From NCBI RefSeq assembly GCF_020711235.1, contig NZ_JAJFAV010000006.1, positions 186,001 to 250,000 of the forward strand: 64,000 nucleotides of DNA, in the 5' to 3' direction. The DNA is from Hymenobacter sp. 15J16-1T3B. GTDB taxonomy: Bacteria > Bacteroidota > Bacteroidia > Cytophagales > Hymenobacteraceae. Each line of letters opens with the position of its first letter. Positions within the stretch are counted from its first letter, which is position 1. Shown piece by piece: positions 8,525 through 17,023 of the stretch. The notes under the pieces are model-generated. The model was not told the DNA's origin, did not search any database, and saw nothing but the letters and a program-made list of their open reading frames with translations. The translations under genes and the position numbers were made by a program.

Positions 8525-9040
8525 CTACCGCACCTCGTAGGCGCAGCGGAACGTGCCCTCGAACGTGAGCTTCTTGGCCGTTTTGGGCGCGCTGGTGGAG
8601 CAGGTCACGGCCCGAAAGGTACCCGTCAATATTTTGCGCTTGGTGTCCACGGCCGTCACGCGCACCTCGCCCTGGTTTACCCCGCAGGCCTGCGACTCGG
8701 CCACTTGGTCGCCCACGCGGTAGGTGGCTTCGGTGACGTGGGCGCTCAGAATTTCCTTGAAGCGGTACACGGCCGGCACGGGCTTGAACTCGTCCACCAG
8801 GATGGTTAGGCCCGGGTCGTCGGGGGCATCGGCGCGAATAAGATTCAGGGTAAGCACCTTGCCCGCCCCCGGCGACACCTCGATGCGCGAGTAGGCGGTG
8901 TCGACGGGCACGGCCGCGCCGTTCAGGCGTAGCGTGAGGCGGTGGGGCAGGGCGGGCGTTTGCCGGGGCGGGCGGCTGGCGGCCGTAAGAGCCAGCAAAC
9001 CCAGGAAAAGAAGCGGGCGAAGCCGACGCGGTACGAGCAT
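8525..9040 (-). CDS. Exported protein of unknown function
   Basis: A 171-residue protein with an N-terminal signal (MLVPRRLRPLLFLGLLALTA). The remaining sequence is beta-rich, with LILV-type strands, two Cys (QACGVNQG and VTCSTSAP), and a C-terminal block ILTGTFRAV...FEGTFRCAY in which a G-T-F strand pair recurs. This layout is common in small exported Bacteroidota proteins (DUF6252-like), but I cannot assign the family firmly. The upstream in-frame extension has no convincing start and is Ala/Arg-rich. Confidence 0.6.
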   Translation of the reverse strand: MLVPRRLRPLLFLGLLALTAASRPPRQTPALPHRLTLRLNGAAVPVDTAYSRIEVSPGAGKVLTLNLIRADAPDDPGLTILVDEFKPVPAVYRFKEILSAHVTEATYRVGDQVAESQACGVNQGEVRVTAVDTKRKILTGTFRAVTCSTSAPKTAKKLTFEGTFRCAYEVR

Positions 9041-9139
9041 AGGAAGAAACGCGGGGAAAAAGCCGGGCGAAGCCGAAAATACGACGGCCGCCGCCGAGCG
9101 AGCAACGCAAAACCGTGCCACGGGCATATAAACGCAAGC

Positions 9140-9181
9140 GGCCCGGCGGTGGCAAAACGTTGGTTTCGCCACCGCCGGGCC
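9140..9181 (-). terminator. Strong GC hairpin after the cytochrome b gene
   Basis: A 14-bp perfect stem (GGCCCGGCGGTGGC / GCCACCGCCGGGCC) with a 14-nt loop lies 24 bp beyond the stop of the minus-strand gene at 9205. The T-tract that follows is weak (CTTGCGTTTATA). Confidence 0.55.
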
Positions 9182-9204
9182 GGTGCTGAGGGGCTAAGAA
9201 GCGG

Positions 9205-9882
9205 CTACTTGCGGATTTCGCCGCCGTGAATCATGTCGGAGGTAATGTTCTTGTCCTTGTTCAGCTCGGCCCACACCACGCCCACCAGGTGCGCCACGAT
9301 AAAGGCGATGATGAGGTACATGTTCACGTTGTGGATTTCCTTCACCGTGTGCTCGATCTTGTGCAGCGCCTCCACGTCGTCGGCGTACGTGAGCAGCAGG
9401 CCGGTCACCACCATCACCGTCAGCAGCAGGTAAAACACGAGGTAGCTGTACTTCACCAGCACCGAATGCCGCAGCCGGAACGACTCCGCGGGGGCGTCCT
9501 GCTGGTGTTCCTTGGCGCGCCGCAGGCGGTGGGCAAAACGCTGCAGGGCAGGCGCGGCCAGTTCGGCCACTAAGCGCCAGCCCAGCAGCACGGCCAGCGT
9601 CACGCCCAGGTAGATGTGCCAGTCCCAGATGCGGTGGCTGACCAGGCCGCCAATGCTGCGCAGCTGCTCTTTGCTGGCCTCCACGCCCTGCTCGTGCAGG
9701 CGCTCCTGCATCTTGGGCAGCAGCCCGCGCATGTTGATGATGACCTTCAGAAAAAGAATGGTGCTCAGCAGCCCCGAGATGACGGCTGCGTTGCCCCAGT
9801 GCCAGATGCGCAGGGCGCCGGAATACTTTTTGGTGGCCGGGGCCTCCGCAGGGGCGGCCGGCGTAACGTCAGGGTGAGCCAT
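9205..9882 (-). CDS. Cytochrome b561-type membrane protein
   Basis: A 225-residue integral membrane protein with about four to five helices. Candidate haem-ligating His residues lie in RIWHWGNAA (helix 1), SHRIWDWHIYLG (helix 2), the helix preceded by HSVLVKYSYLV, and IVAHLVGVVW (last helix). The pattern matches the prokaryotic cytochrome b561 / hydrogenase-type cytochrome b family, which passes electrons between quinones and periplasmic partners. No hydrogenase, formate dehydrogenase or other partner gene lies nearby, so the physiological donor is unknown. The C-terminus is cytoplasmic or periplasmic and ends in a short polar tail. Confidence 0.85.
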   Translation of the reverse strand: MAHPDVTPAAPAEAPATKKYSGALRIWHWGNAAVISGLLSTILFLKVIINMRGLLPKMQERLHEQGVEASKEQLRSIGGLVSHRIWDWHIYLGVTLAVLLGWRLVAELAAPALQRFAHRLRRAKEHQQDAPAESFRLRHSVLVKYSYLVFYLLLTVMVVTGLLLTYADDVEALHKIEHTVKEIHNVNMYLIIAFIVAHLVGVVWAELNKDKNITSDMIHGGEIRK

Positions 9883-9955
9883 ACAAACGGGCGAAAGAGA
9901 GTCGGAGGGCGCAAGATAGACGCTGCGGCCTGGGCTGGGGCCGCGCGGCAGCTAT

Positions 9956-11191
9956 TTACCGCAGCGGCGCGGCCAAGGCGTCGGCCTCGGTGGGCTGGGG
10001 CACGCGGCCGGGGTAAGCGCGCAGGCCGGCGGCCAGGCAGTCCATGGCCGCGTTGATGGCCTGCTGGTTGATGACGTAGGCCAGGCGCACCTGCTGGCGG
10101 CCGGCGCCGGGCGTGGCGTAGAAGCCCGCCGCGGGCGAAAGCATCACCGTCTGGCCGTGGTGGCTGAATTCCTCCAGCAGCCACTGCGCAAACCGCTCGG
10201 CGTCGTCGACGGGCAAGCGGGCCATGATGTAAAAGGCGCCGCTGGGGGTGGGGCACTCCACTCCGGGCATGGCGCGCAGGCGCTGCAGCACCAAGTCGCG
10301 GCGGGCGCGGTACTCGGCCTTGGTGTGGTCGAAGTAGCTGGGCGGCAGCTCGGCGGCGGCTTCGGCAAACAGCTGGCCCAGGCCGGGCGGGCTCACCCGC
10401 AGCTGGGCAAACTTGAACGCGGCCTGAAACAGCGCCTGGTGTTTGGTTACGAAGGCCCCGATGCGGGCCCCGCAGGCGCTGTAGCGCTTCGAAATGGTGT
10501 CGAGCACCACCACGTGCGCGGCCGCGCCGGGCAGCTGCAGCGGGCTGATGAACTCGGCGTCGTAGCAGAATTCGCGGTAAGCCTCGTCGGAAAGCAGGTA
10601 CAGGTCGTGCTGCTGGCAGAGCTGCAGCAGCTGCTGCAACTCGTCGCGCCGATACACGTAGCCGGTGGGGTTGTTCGGGTTGCAGATCAGGATGGCTTTG
10701 GTGCGCGCGGTGATGCGGGCCGCCAGCTCGCTGATGGGCGGCAGCTGAAAGCCCTCGTCGAGGTAGGAAGGCACGGGCACCACGCGCACGCCGGTGGCCT
10801 CGGCAAAGCCCAAGTAGGGCCCGTAGAACGGCTCGGGAATGATGACTTCGTCGCCGGGATTAAAGCAGCACATGAAAGCAAACAGCAGCGCCTCGGAGCC
10901 GCCGGTCGTCACCAAAATGTCCTCGGCCACCACCGGCATGCCGATGCGCTGGTAGTAGCTGGCCAGCTTGTGGCGGTAGCTGGGGTAGCCAGCCGTGGGG
11001 CTGTACTCCAGCACCCGTATCTGCGCCTGCTGCACCGCCGCCAGCATGGTCGGCGGCGTCTCGATGTCGGGCTGGCCGATGTTGAGGTGAAACACGTGCA
11101 CGCCGCGGGCTTTGGCCGCGTCGGCGTAGGGCGTGAGCTTTCGATAAGGCGAGAAGGGCAGCGCCTGGCCGCGGTCGGAAAGTTGGGGCAT
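9956..11191 (-). CDS. PLP-dependent aminotransferase, class I fold
   Basis: A 411-residue fold-type I aminotransferase. FHLNIGQPDIETP near the N-terminus is the substrate-contact region; ICNPNNPTGYVY is the classic N-P-N-N-P-T-G motif; the PLP lysine is in DTISKRYSACGARIG; the substrate carboxylate Arg is near QQVRLAYV at the C-terminus. This group includes aspartate and aromatic aminotransferases (AspC/PatA-like), and the sequence alone does not settle which. The TATATTTA octamer just upstream of the start is a possible promoter -7 element. Cytoplasmic; monocistronic as far as can be seen. Confidence 0.9.
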   Translation of the reverse strand: MPQLSDRGQALPFSPYRKLTPYADAAKARGVHVFHLNIGQPDIETPPTMLAAVQQAQIRVLEYSPTAGYPSYRHKLASYYQRIGMPVVAEDILVTTGGSEALLFAFMCCFNPGDEVIIPEPFYGPYLGFAEATGVRVVPVPSYLDEGFQLPPISELAARITARTKAILICNPNNPTGYVYRRDELQQLLQLCQQHDLYLLSDEAYREFCYDAEFISPLQLPGAAAHVVVLDTISKRYSACGARIGAFVTKHQALFQAAFKFAQLRVSPPGLGQLFAEAAAELPPSYFDHTKAEYRARRDLVLQRLRAMPGVECPTPSGAFYIMARLPVDDAERFAQWLLEEFSHHGQTVMLSPAAGFYATPGAGRQQVRLAYVINQQAINAAMDCLAAGLRAYPGRVPQPTEADALAAPLR

Positions 11192-11300
11192 GGTGGCTAA
11201 ATATAGGCAGCAAGTTATTGCGGCCCCGACCGGGCGGGCCGTTGACGTAACCGGTAAAGCCAGCGCAGGCGCACCAAGGAGCCTCGGCAGCCGGCTTTGG

Positions 11301-11777
11301 TTATTTCTCCAGCAGCACTTGCGTCGTGCTCGTCGTTTCGCGGCGCTGGCCGTCGATGGTCAGGCCGCGCAGGTAGGCATTGGTGCAGCCGCATTTATCG
11401 TGGTCCACGCGTACGTCCACCTCCGTCAGATTGTAGGCGCGGGCGGCCGCGGGCACCACCACGCGGAAGGAATGGGCCGGGGCTAGCGCGGCGGTGGGCG
11501 CGGCTACGTACAGCAAGCCCAATTGCCCCTGCGGCCAATACAAGGTGATGCCGTTCGGCTGACGCAGCGTGTCCAGCACCTGACGGGCTTGCCGGTCGGT
11601 ATAGCGCACCACGTAGGCCGTGCGGAGCTCGGCCCGGCGGTAGCCGCGGCCCGACAGCGAATCAACCGAAAAAGCCAGGTTCAGGATTTCGTAGCCGTCG
11701 TTGCCCGCGCAGTCCCAGCAACAGCTGCTGAGCGTGGCAGCCAACACCACAAAGCCGGGGAGTAGTGCGTTGCGCAT
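11301..11777 (-). CDS. Small Cys-rich lipoprotein, paralogue of the gene at 49.1 kb
   Basis: A 158-residue predicted lipoprotein: MRNALLPGFVVLAATLSSCC contains the lipobox at its end. It shares a clear body motif with the protein encoded at 49129-49671: R-x-x-E-x-R-x-A-Y-x-x-R-Y-T-D, then L-D-T-x-R-Q, then S-F-R-x-V-V-P-A-A, and a Cys-x-Cys near the C-terminus (KCGCTNAYLRG here). No known domain is recognised. The start at 11777 is chosen because the in-frame upstream extension lacks a signal sequence and overlaps the terminator at 11832-11880. Confidence 0.7.
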   Translation of the reverse strand: MRNALLPGFVVLAATLSSCCWDCAGNDGYEILNLAFSVDSLSGRGYRRAELRTAYVVRYTDRQARQVLDTLRQPNGITLYWPQGQLGLLYVAAPTAALAPAHSFRVVVPAAARAYNLTEVDVRVDHDKCGCTNAYLRGLTIDGQRRETTSTTQVLLEK

Positions 11778-11831
11778 AGACCTTTCATCACGATGGTTGT
11801 TAGTGGGAGCCCGAAACCTAGGCCAGCGTTG

Positions 11832-11880
11832 CAACAAGCAAAAACGGCCGGGCATCTAGCCCGGCCGTTTTTGCTTGTTG
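11832..11880 (-). terminator. Rho-independent terminator (bidirectional) after the aldehyde dehydrogenase
   Basis: A 22-bp perfect inverted repeat, core AAAAACGGCCGGGC / GCCCGGCCGTTTTT with a 5-nt loop, flanked by A- and T-runs on both sides. It sits 17 bp past the stop of the minus-strand aldehyde dehydrogenase gene. Confidence 0.9.
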
Positions 11881-11896
11881 TTATGCAGATGCCCGC

Positions 11897-13441
11897 TTAG
11901 GTCGTTTCCGGCAGCAAAATGGCGTCCTCGTAGTTGCCGAGCACCGGCTGCGTGGGCGCGCCCTGCGTCACGGCTTCCACCAGCAGCTTGCCGCCCACAA
12001 AGGCGCCCTTCCACGACTCGCCCAGGCCGCCGAACACTTCTTCCCGGTCGCCGCGCGAGCGGAGCTTGTTGATGCCCATCTTGAAGGCGCGCACTTCCTT
12101 GGCCGTGCGCTGGGCCCACTTCTCGTCGTCGGAGGCCAGGGCGCCCACCAGCGCACCGTTCGAAATGTTCATTTCGCCCACCAGCTCCTCCACGCGGTCG
12201 ACCAGCACGATGCTGTCGATGGGGCCGAAGGGCTCCTTGAAGTACAGCTCGCTCTGGCGCGGCAGGTTCACCAGGGCCCGCGGGGCGCGGTAGGCCGACA
12301 TATCCTGGCCGGGCAAAAACAGCGACTCGTCCAGCTTGCCCTCGTACACGGGCGTGGCGCCGGTCTTCAGCGCGTCGGCGTAGAGGCGGTCGAGGTCCTC
12401 GGCCTGGCGGCGGTTGATGACGGGCCCGAAGGCGAGGTCCGCCAGCTTGTCGTCGGGGTTGTCCACCAGCGTGGGGTTGCCCACTTTCAGGCTGCGGATG
12501 GCGTTCCAGTAGGTTTCCAGGAACTGCGGGAAGGCCGAGCGTTGCACCACGAAACGCACGTAGGCCGTGCAGCGCTGCTTGCCGTAGTCGTAGCCCTTCT
12601 TCAGCTGGTCGCCCAGCGCGTTCCAGTCCGAGAAATTCCAGATGCCGTAGGTGTTCACGCCCTCCATTTCCAGCATGTAGCGCTTGTGCACCGAGGCCAG
12701 CGCGTCGGCGATGTTGCGGCCGTTGTAGCGCCCGCCCACGAAGCTCAGGCAGTCGATGGCCTGGTCCTTCACCAGCACGTCGCTCAGCTCCCCGCCCGAG
12801 CCGCTGACCAAGGTCACGGGCAGGCCGGCGCGGCGGGCCAGGGCGAAGGTCACGCTCAGCGAAATGAAGCCGCCGTCGGTGGGCGTTTTGGCCACGGCCG
12901 CGTTGCCGCAGAGCACCTGCACCAGCACCGCGTGCATGAGCACCGACATGGGGTAGTTCCACGAGGCGATGTTCGACACCACGCCCAGCGGCTCGCGCTT
13001 GCCCAGCATGTCTTCGATGTGGTCCACGTACCACTGCACGCCGTCGATGCAGCGGTCGATGTCGGTGAAGCCCAGCTTGTAGGTTTTGCCGATTTCCCAC
13101 ATCAGCAGCTTGCCGATGAGCTCCACGTGGGCGCGCAGCTGGTCGAGGCAGTCCTGCACGCGACGCTTCCGCTCGTCCAGGTCTACGCGGGCCCAGTCGG
13201 CGGCTTCCTGGTGCGCGGCCTGCACGGCGCGCAGGGCGGTGGGGCGGTCGAGCATGGGCAGCGCGCCGAGGGTCGAGCCGTCGATGGGGGAGACGAAATC
13301 CTGGGGCTTGCCGGGCTCCTGCCAGCGGCCTTCCATCAGGTTGAGGTACTTGCCGTCCTGGTTGAAGATTTCGGGGGTGACCTGCTTGACCTGGCGGATC
13401 AGTTCGGCGAATTCTACCTGGGGGGAAACGATTTTTGCCAT
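11897..13441 (-). CDS. Divergent aldehyde dehydrogenase family protein
   Basis: A 514-residue ALDH-fold enzyme starting MAKIVSPQVEF. Catalytic features are present: Asn162 in SWNYP, the cofactor Lys185 in AVAKTPTDGG, nucleophile Cys291 in GKQRCTAYV, and the E-x-F-G-P-I segment (KEPFGPI). The usual ELGGK block around the general-base Glu is replaced by LEMEGVNTYGIW (Glu258 or Glu260), and the canonical F-T-G-S-x-x-x-G reads SFVGGRYNG, so it belongs to an unusual branch. A non-phosphorylating glyceraldehyde-3-phosphate dehydrogenase or a sugar-aldehyde dehydrogenase are possible roles; it shares the operator-containing intergenic region with susC1, which fits but does not prove a link to pectin use. 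The family call is secure, the substrate is not. Confidence 0.85.
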   Translation of the reverse strand: MAKIVSPQVEFAELIRQVKQVTPEIFNQDGKYLNLMEGRWQEPGKPQDFVSPIDGSTLGALPMLDRPTALRAVQAAHQEAADWARVDLDERKRRVQDCLDQLRAHVELIGKLLMWEIGKTYKLGFTDIDRCIDGVQWYVDHIEDMLGKREPLGVVSNIASWNYPMSVLMHAVLVQVLCGNAAVAKTPTDGGFISLSVTFALARRAGLPVTLVSGSGGELSDVLVKDQAIDCLSFVGGRYNGRNIADALASVHKRYMLEMEGVNTYGIWNFSDWNALGDQLKKGYDYGKQRCTAYVRFVVQRSAFPQFLETYWNAIRSLKVGNPTLVDNPDDKLADLAFGPVINRRQAEDLDRLYADALKTGATPVYEGKLDESLFLPGQDMSAYRAPRALVNLPRQSELYFKEPFGPIDSIVLVDRVEELVGEMNISNGALVGALASDDEKWAQRTAKEVRAFKMGINKLRSRGDREEVFGGLGESWKGAFVGGKLLVEAVTQGAPTQPVLGNYEDAILLPETT

Positions 13442-13635
13442 GGAATGAAGGATGGGGGAGCGGCCACGCGGCCGTCCGCAAAGTAAGAAGACCGGCCGGG
13501 TGCCGGAGCAGGTCCGGGCCCGCCGCGGCGGGCGGCGGAGCGGCCGGGTGATATAACCGCCGAGCGGCAGTTGTGGCCCGAAGAACGCAGAAAAAATCGG
13601 CGCTGCCCGCGCGGGTGCTCCGGGATTCTTGTGAG

Positions 13636-13653
13636 AACGTTCCCGACAACGTT
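13636..13653. promoter_or_regulatory. LacI-type operator, site 1
   Basis: The sequence AACGTTCCCGACAACGTT is an inverted repeat of AACGTT halves around a central CG, the arrangement bound by LacI-family dimers. It is 180 bp upstream of site 2. Confidence 0.75.
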
Positions 13654-13815
13654 TGCGGGAAAAGTAATATTCGGCGCCGGCTGGTCCAATCGACTGCGTG
13701 GGAGCAGCGCGCGGTTTTGGCGTAACGGGTCTGAAAGAAGTCCTATTGGTAGCCGAAAGTGTAAGAGTAAGCACTCACCCGCGGCGGGCTCGGCCCCGAA
13801 ACCCGGGCCGTTGGG

Positions 13816-13833
13816 AACGTTCCCGATAACGTT
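13816..13833. promoter_or_regulatory. LacI-type operator, site 2 (susC1 promoter)
   Basis: The sequence AACGTTCCCGATAACGTT differs from site 1 at one spacer base. Flanking bases (GGG before, TGCA after) also resemble the site at 23.9 kb. It is positioned to control susC1 transcription. Confidence 0.78.
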
Positions 13834-13968
13834 TGCATAAAAAAAACGCGTTTGGCGGGGTCCGAAGGCCTTCTTCCGGCCTGACCTTGAACGCACTGAA
13901 GCCGACTCCCACCCAGGTCGACCTCGTCCGTGAAGAGCCTCGTTCCCACCTCTTAATACTTCCAGTAC

Positions 13969-16900
13969 ATGCGACAAGGTTTACTCCTTAGTGCGGTGTT
14001 GGCCGTCACCTCGGCCACGCTGGCACAAGCCCAACAAACCCGGCCCATCAGCGGCCGGGTCGTCGACGCGACGTCCGGCGAAGGCCTGCCCGGCGTCACC
14101 GTTATCGTGAAGGGCACCAACAACGGCGCTTCAACCAACGAGAAGGGTGAGTTTCAGCTCACGGGCCCCGCCGGCGACGTGCAGCTGGTGTTCAGCTACG
14201 TGGGCTACCTCACCGAAACGGTGTCGGCCGCGGGCAAGGACAACGTGACCGTGCGCCTGCGCACCGACCAGAAAGCCCTGGACGAAGTCGTGGTCATCGG
14301 CTACGGTGCGGTCAAGCGCAGCGACGTAACCGGCGCCATCGTATCGGTGAAGGAGGAAGACCTGAAGAAGGTGCCCACGGCCAACGTGATGGAGTCCTTG
14401 CAGGGCCGCCTGCCCGGCGTCGACATCACCCGCAGCAGCGGCTCGGCGTCGTCGGGCGTGAACATCACCGTGCGCGGCAACCGCTCCCTGACGGCCAACA
14501 ACGGCCCGCTGTTCATCGTCGACGGCATTCAGTACAACTCCATCCAGGACATCAACCCCAACGACATTCAGTCGATGGAGGTGCTCAAGGACGCGGCCTC
14601 GACGGCGGTATACGGCTCGCGCGGGGCCAACGGCGTTATCATCGTGACGACGAAAAAAGGTGCAGCGGGCAAGACCACGGTGAGCTTCAACACCTACGTG
14701 GGGCAGACCGATGTGCAGTACTACCCCTACGTGAACGACGGGCCCAGCTACGTGGCCCAGAAGCGCGAAGCCAACCGCGCCACCGGCCTCTGGAGCAGCG
14801 AAGCCGACGACTCCAAAATCTTCACGCCCCTGCAGCTCGGCGCCATTCAGAACGGCACCTGGACGCGCTGGCCCGACGAGTTTCTGCGCAAGGGCAACCA
14901 GCAGGAGCACCAGATTGGCCTGGCGGGCGGCGGCGACAAAACGAAGTTCTACCTCTCGGCCAGCTACTACCGCGAGCAGGGCATTTTCCGCATGGACAAC
15001 CTGAAGCGCTACGCCACGCGCTTCAACCTGGAGCAGGCCGTTACCGACAAAATCAAGGTGGGTATGCAAAACCAGCTCACCTACTACAACCAGAACAACC
15101 GCCGCGACCCGCTCAACATTGCCAACAAGATTGACCCGCTCGGCGCCGCCCGCGACGAAAACGGCTCGGTCATCGTGTTTCCGAACAACGGCAAGGACAT
15201 CAACCCCCTGGCCGACGAGCTGGACGGCAACTACCTGAACAACACGCGCACCATCCGCACCTTCCTGACGGGCTACGCCAGCTACCAGATTCTGCCCTCG
15301 CTCAGCCTGCGCTCCAACGTGGGCCTGACCCTGGGCAACGCCCGGGTGGGCACATACTTCGGCTCGAACACCGTGGACCGCAACGGCAGCGTGCCGCTGG
15401 CCTCCTACGGCACGCAGATGGACACGAACTGGAGCTGGGAAAACATCCTGAACTACACCAAAACCTTCGGGGACCACAGCATCACGGCCACGGGCGTGAC
15501 TTCGCTGCTGACTTTTAAAACCGAGCAGTCCAAGGCCCAGGGCGCGAACCAGCTGCTGAGCTACCAGGGTTTCTCGGCCCTGGGCAATGCCAACCAGCAG
15601 GTGGTCATCAACAGCGGCTACGTGGCCAGCAACCTGGTTTCGTTCACCGGGCGCGTGCAGTACGGCTACAAGGGCCGCTACCTGCTCACCCTCACCGGCC
15701 GCGAAGACGGCTCCTCCAAGCTGCCCGGCAACCCCTGGGCTTTCTTCCCCTCGGCCGCCGTGGCCTGGCGCCTCATCGACGAGAACTTCGTGAAGGGCCT
15801 GCCGGTGCTCAGCGACTTGAAATTGCGCGCCTCCTACGGCCTGGCCGGCAACTACGACATTGCCGCCTACTCCTCGCAGACGCCTTTGAGCAAGGTGCCC
15901 TTCAGCTACGGCGAAACCTCGGCCCCGGGCTATTACCTGGGCGCGCGCCTGGGCAACCCCAACCTGAAGTGGGAAACCTCGCGCACCACCAACTTCGGCC
16001 TGGACTTCGGCCTGATTCGCAACCGCCTCACCGGCAGCGTGGACGTGTACAACACCCACGCCGAGAAGTTGCTCATCGACGCCTTCCTGCCCATGACCTC
16101 GGGGCAGAGCTTCAGCACCCGCAACGTGGGCGAGACGCGCAACCGCGGCATCGAGGTGGGCGTGAACGGCAGCGTCATCGACAACGGTAAGCTGCGCTGG
16201 AACGTGGGCCTGAGCTGGTTTAAAAACCAGGAGGAAATCCTGGCCCTGGCCACCGGCGCCAACGACATCAACAACGGCTGGTTTATCGGCTCGCCCACGC
16301 GGGTGTTCTACGACTACGAGAAAATCGGCATCTGGCAGACCGACGAGGCCGACCTAGCCCGCAGCTACGGGCAGAAGCCGGGGCAGATCAAGGTGAAGGA
16401 CCAGAACGGCGACGGGAAGATTTCGGCCACCGACGACCGCATCATCGTGGGCTCGGCCCTGCCGAAGTGGAACGGCAGCCTGAGCAGCGACCTGAGCTAC
16501 GCGGGCTTCGACCTCTCGTTCCAGTGGTTTGCCCGCATCGGCCAGACCATCAACTACGAGTACGCCCAGATTTTCGACCCGCAGGGCATCGAAAACAGCG
16601 GGCACCACGACTACTGGACGCCCGAAAACCCGACCAACGCCTACCCACGCCCCGACGCCTCGGTGTCGAAGAGCAGCATGCAGTACTTCAGCACCCTGGG
16701 CTACCGCGACGGGTCGTACGTGAAGCTGCGCGCCGCCACGCTGGGCTACAACCTGCCGGCTGCCTGGCTGGGCAAAATCGGCGTAGGCACGGCCCGGCTG
16801 TACGTGCAGGGCAAGAATCTGTGGGTAATCAGCAAGGTCAAGGACTACGACCCGGAGCGCGCGGCCGCGGCGGCCGCCTCCAACCCCGAAGCCACGGCCA

Positions 16901-17001
16901 CCACCTCGACTTCCACGCCGGCCGGCGCCCGCGTGGGCTTGGCGCCCCTGTCGAACCCGATTCCGCGCGTCGTCACCGTGGGCCTCAACCTCAGCTTCTA
17001 A
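13969..17001 (+). CDS. SusC/RagA-family TonB-dependent outer-membrane transporter (pectin locus, first copy)
   Basis: A 1010-residue outer-membrane protein. A signal peptide (to about residue 22, ending AQAQ) is followed by a carboxypeptidase-regulatory-like domain (RPISGRVVDATSGEGLPGV...), then the plug domain with DEVVVIGYG, LQGRLPGVDI and FIVDGIQYNS, and a long beta-barrel. SusC proteins form a lidded channel with their SusD lipoprotein and import oligosaccharides with TonB energy; here the likely cargo is oligogalacturonide because GH28 and GH105 follow. Near the C-terminus an Ala/Ser/Thr-rich insertion (about residues 965-988) interrupts the usual YDPE...P ending. Two operators lie upstream. 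The susD start is 22 bp beyond the stop. Confidence 0.96.
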   Translation: MRQGLLLSAVLAVTSATLAQAQQTRPISGRVVDATSGEGLPGVTVIVKGTNNGASTNEKGEFQLTGPAGDVQLVFSYVGYLTETVSAAGKDNVTVRLRTDQKALDEVVVIGYGAVKRSDVTGAIVSVKEEDLKKVPTANVMESLQGRLPGVDITRSSGSASSGVNITVRGNRSLTANNGPLFIVDGIQYNSIQDINPNDIQSMEVLKDAASTAVYGSRGANGVIIVTTKKGAAGKTTVSFNTYVGQTDVQYYPYVNDGPSYVAQKREANRATGLWSSEADDSKIFTPLQLGAIQNGTWTRWPDEFLRKGNQQEHQIGLAGGGDKTKFYLSASYYREQGIFRMDNLKRYATRFNLEQAVTDKIKVGMQNQLTYYNQNNRRDPLNIANKIDPLGAARDENGSVIVFPNNGKDINPLADELDGNYLNNTRTIRTFLTGYASYQILPSLSLRSNVGLTLGNARVGTYFGSNTVDRNGSVPLASYGTQMDTNWSWENILNYTKTFGDHSITATGVTSLLTFKTEQSKAQGANQLLSYQGFSALGNANQQVVINSGYVASNLVSFTGRVQYGYKGRYLLTLTGREDGSSKLPGNPWAFFPSAAVAWRLIDENFVKGLPVLSDLKLRASYGLAGNYDIAAYSSQTPLSKVPFSYGETSAPGYYLGARLGNPNLKWETSRTTNFGLDFGLIRNRLTGSVDVYNTHAEKLLIDAFLPMTSGQSFSTRNVGETRNRGIEVGVNGSVIDNGKLRWNVGLSWFKNQEEILALATGANDINNGWFIGSPTRVFYDYEKIGIWQTDEADLARSYGQKPGQIKVKDQNGDGKISATDDRIIVGSALPKWNGSLSSDLSYAGFDLSFQWFARIGQTINYEYAQIFDPQGIENSGHHDYWTPENPTNAYPRPDASVSKSSMQYFSTLGYRDGSYVKLRAATLGYNLPAAWLGKIGVGTARLYVQGKNLWVISKVKDYDPERAAAAAASNPEATATTSTSTPAGARVGLAPLSNPIPRVVTVGLNLSF

Positions 17002-17023
17002 CCATCCCCAAGCCACTTAAGTC

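Larger units (their letters stand above)
13442..13968. promoter_or_regulatory. Divergent regulatory region between the aldehyde dehydrogenase and susC1
   Basis: This 527-bp stretch has no convincing gene. It holds two perfect copies of the 18-bp operator AACGTTnnCGnnAACGTT, at 13636-13653 and 13816-13833, exactly 180 bp apart, with an A-run just after the second. The susC1 ATG lies 136 bp downstream of the second site. The promoter itself was not pinned down. Confidence 0.8.

Noticed and set aside
9150-9165. AACGTT at 9156 as an operator half.
   Set aside because: It is in the loop of the GC hairpin after the cytochrome gene, has no partner half and is far from the pectin genes.
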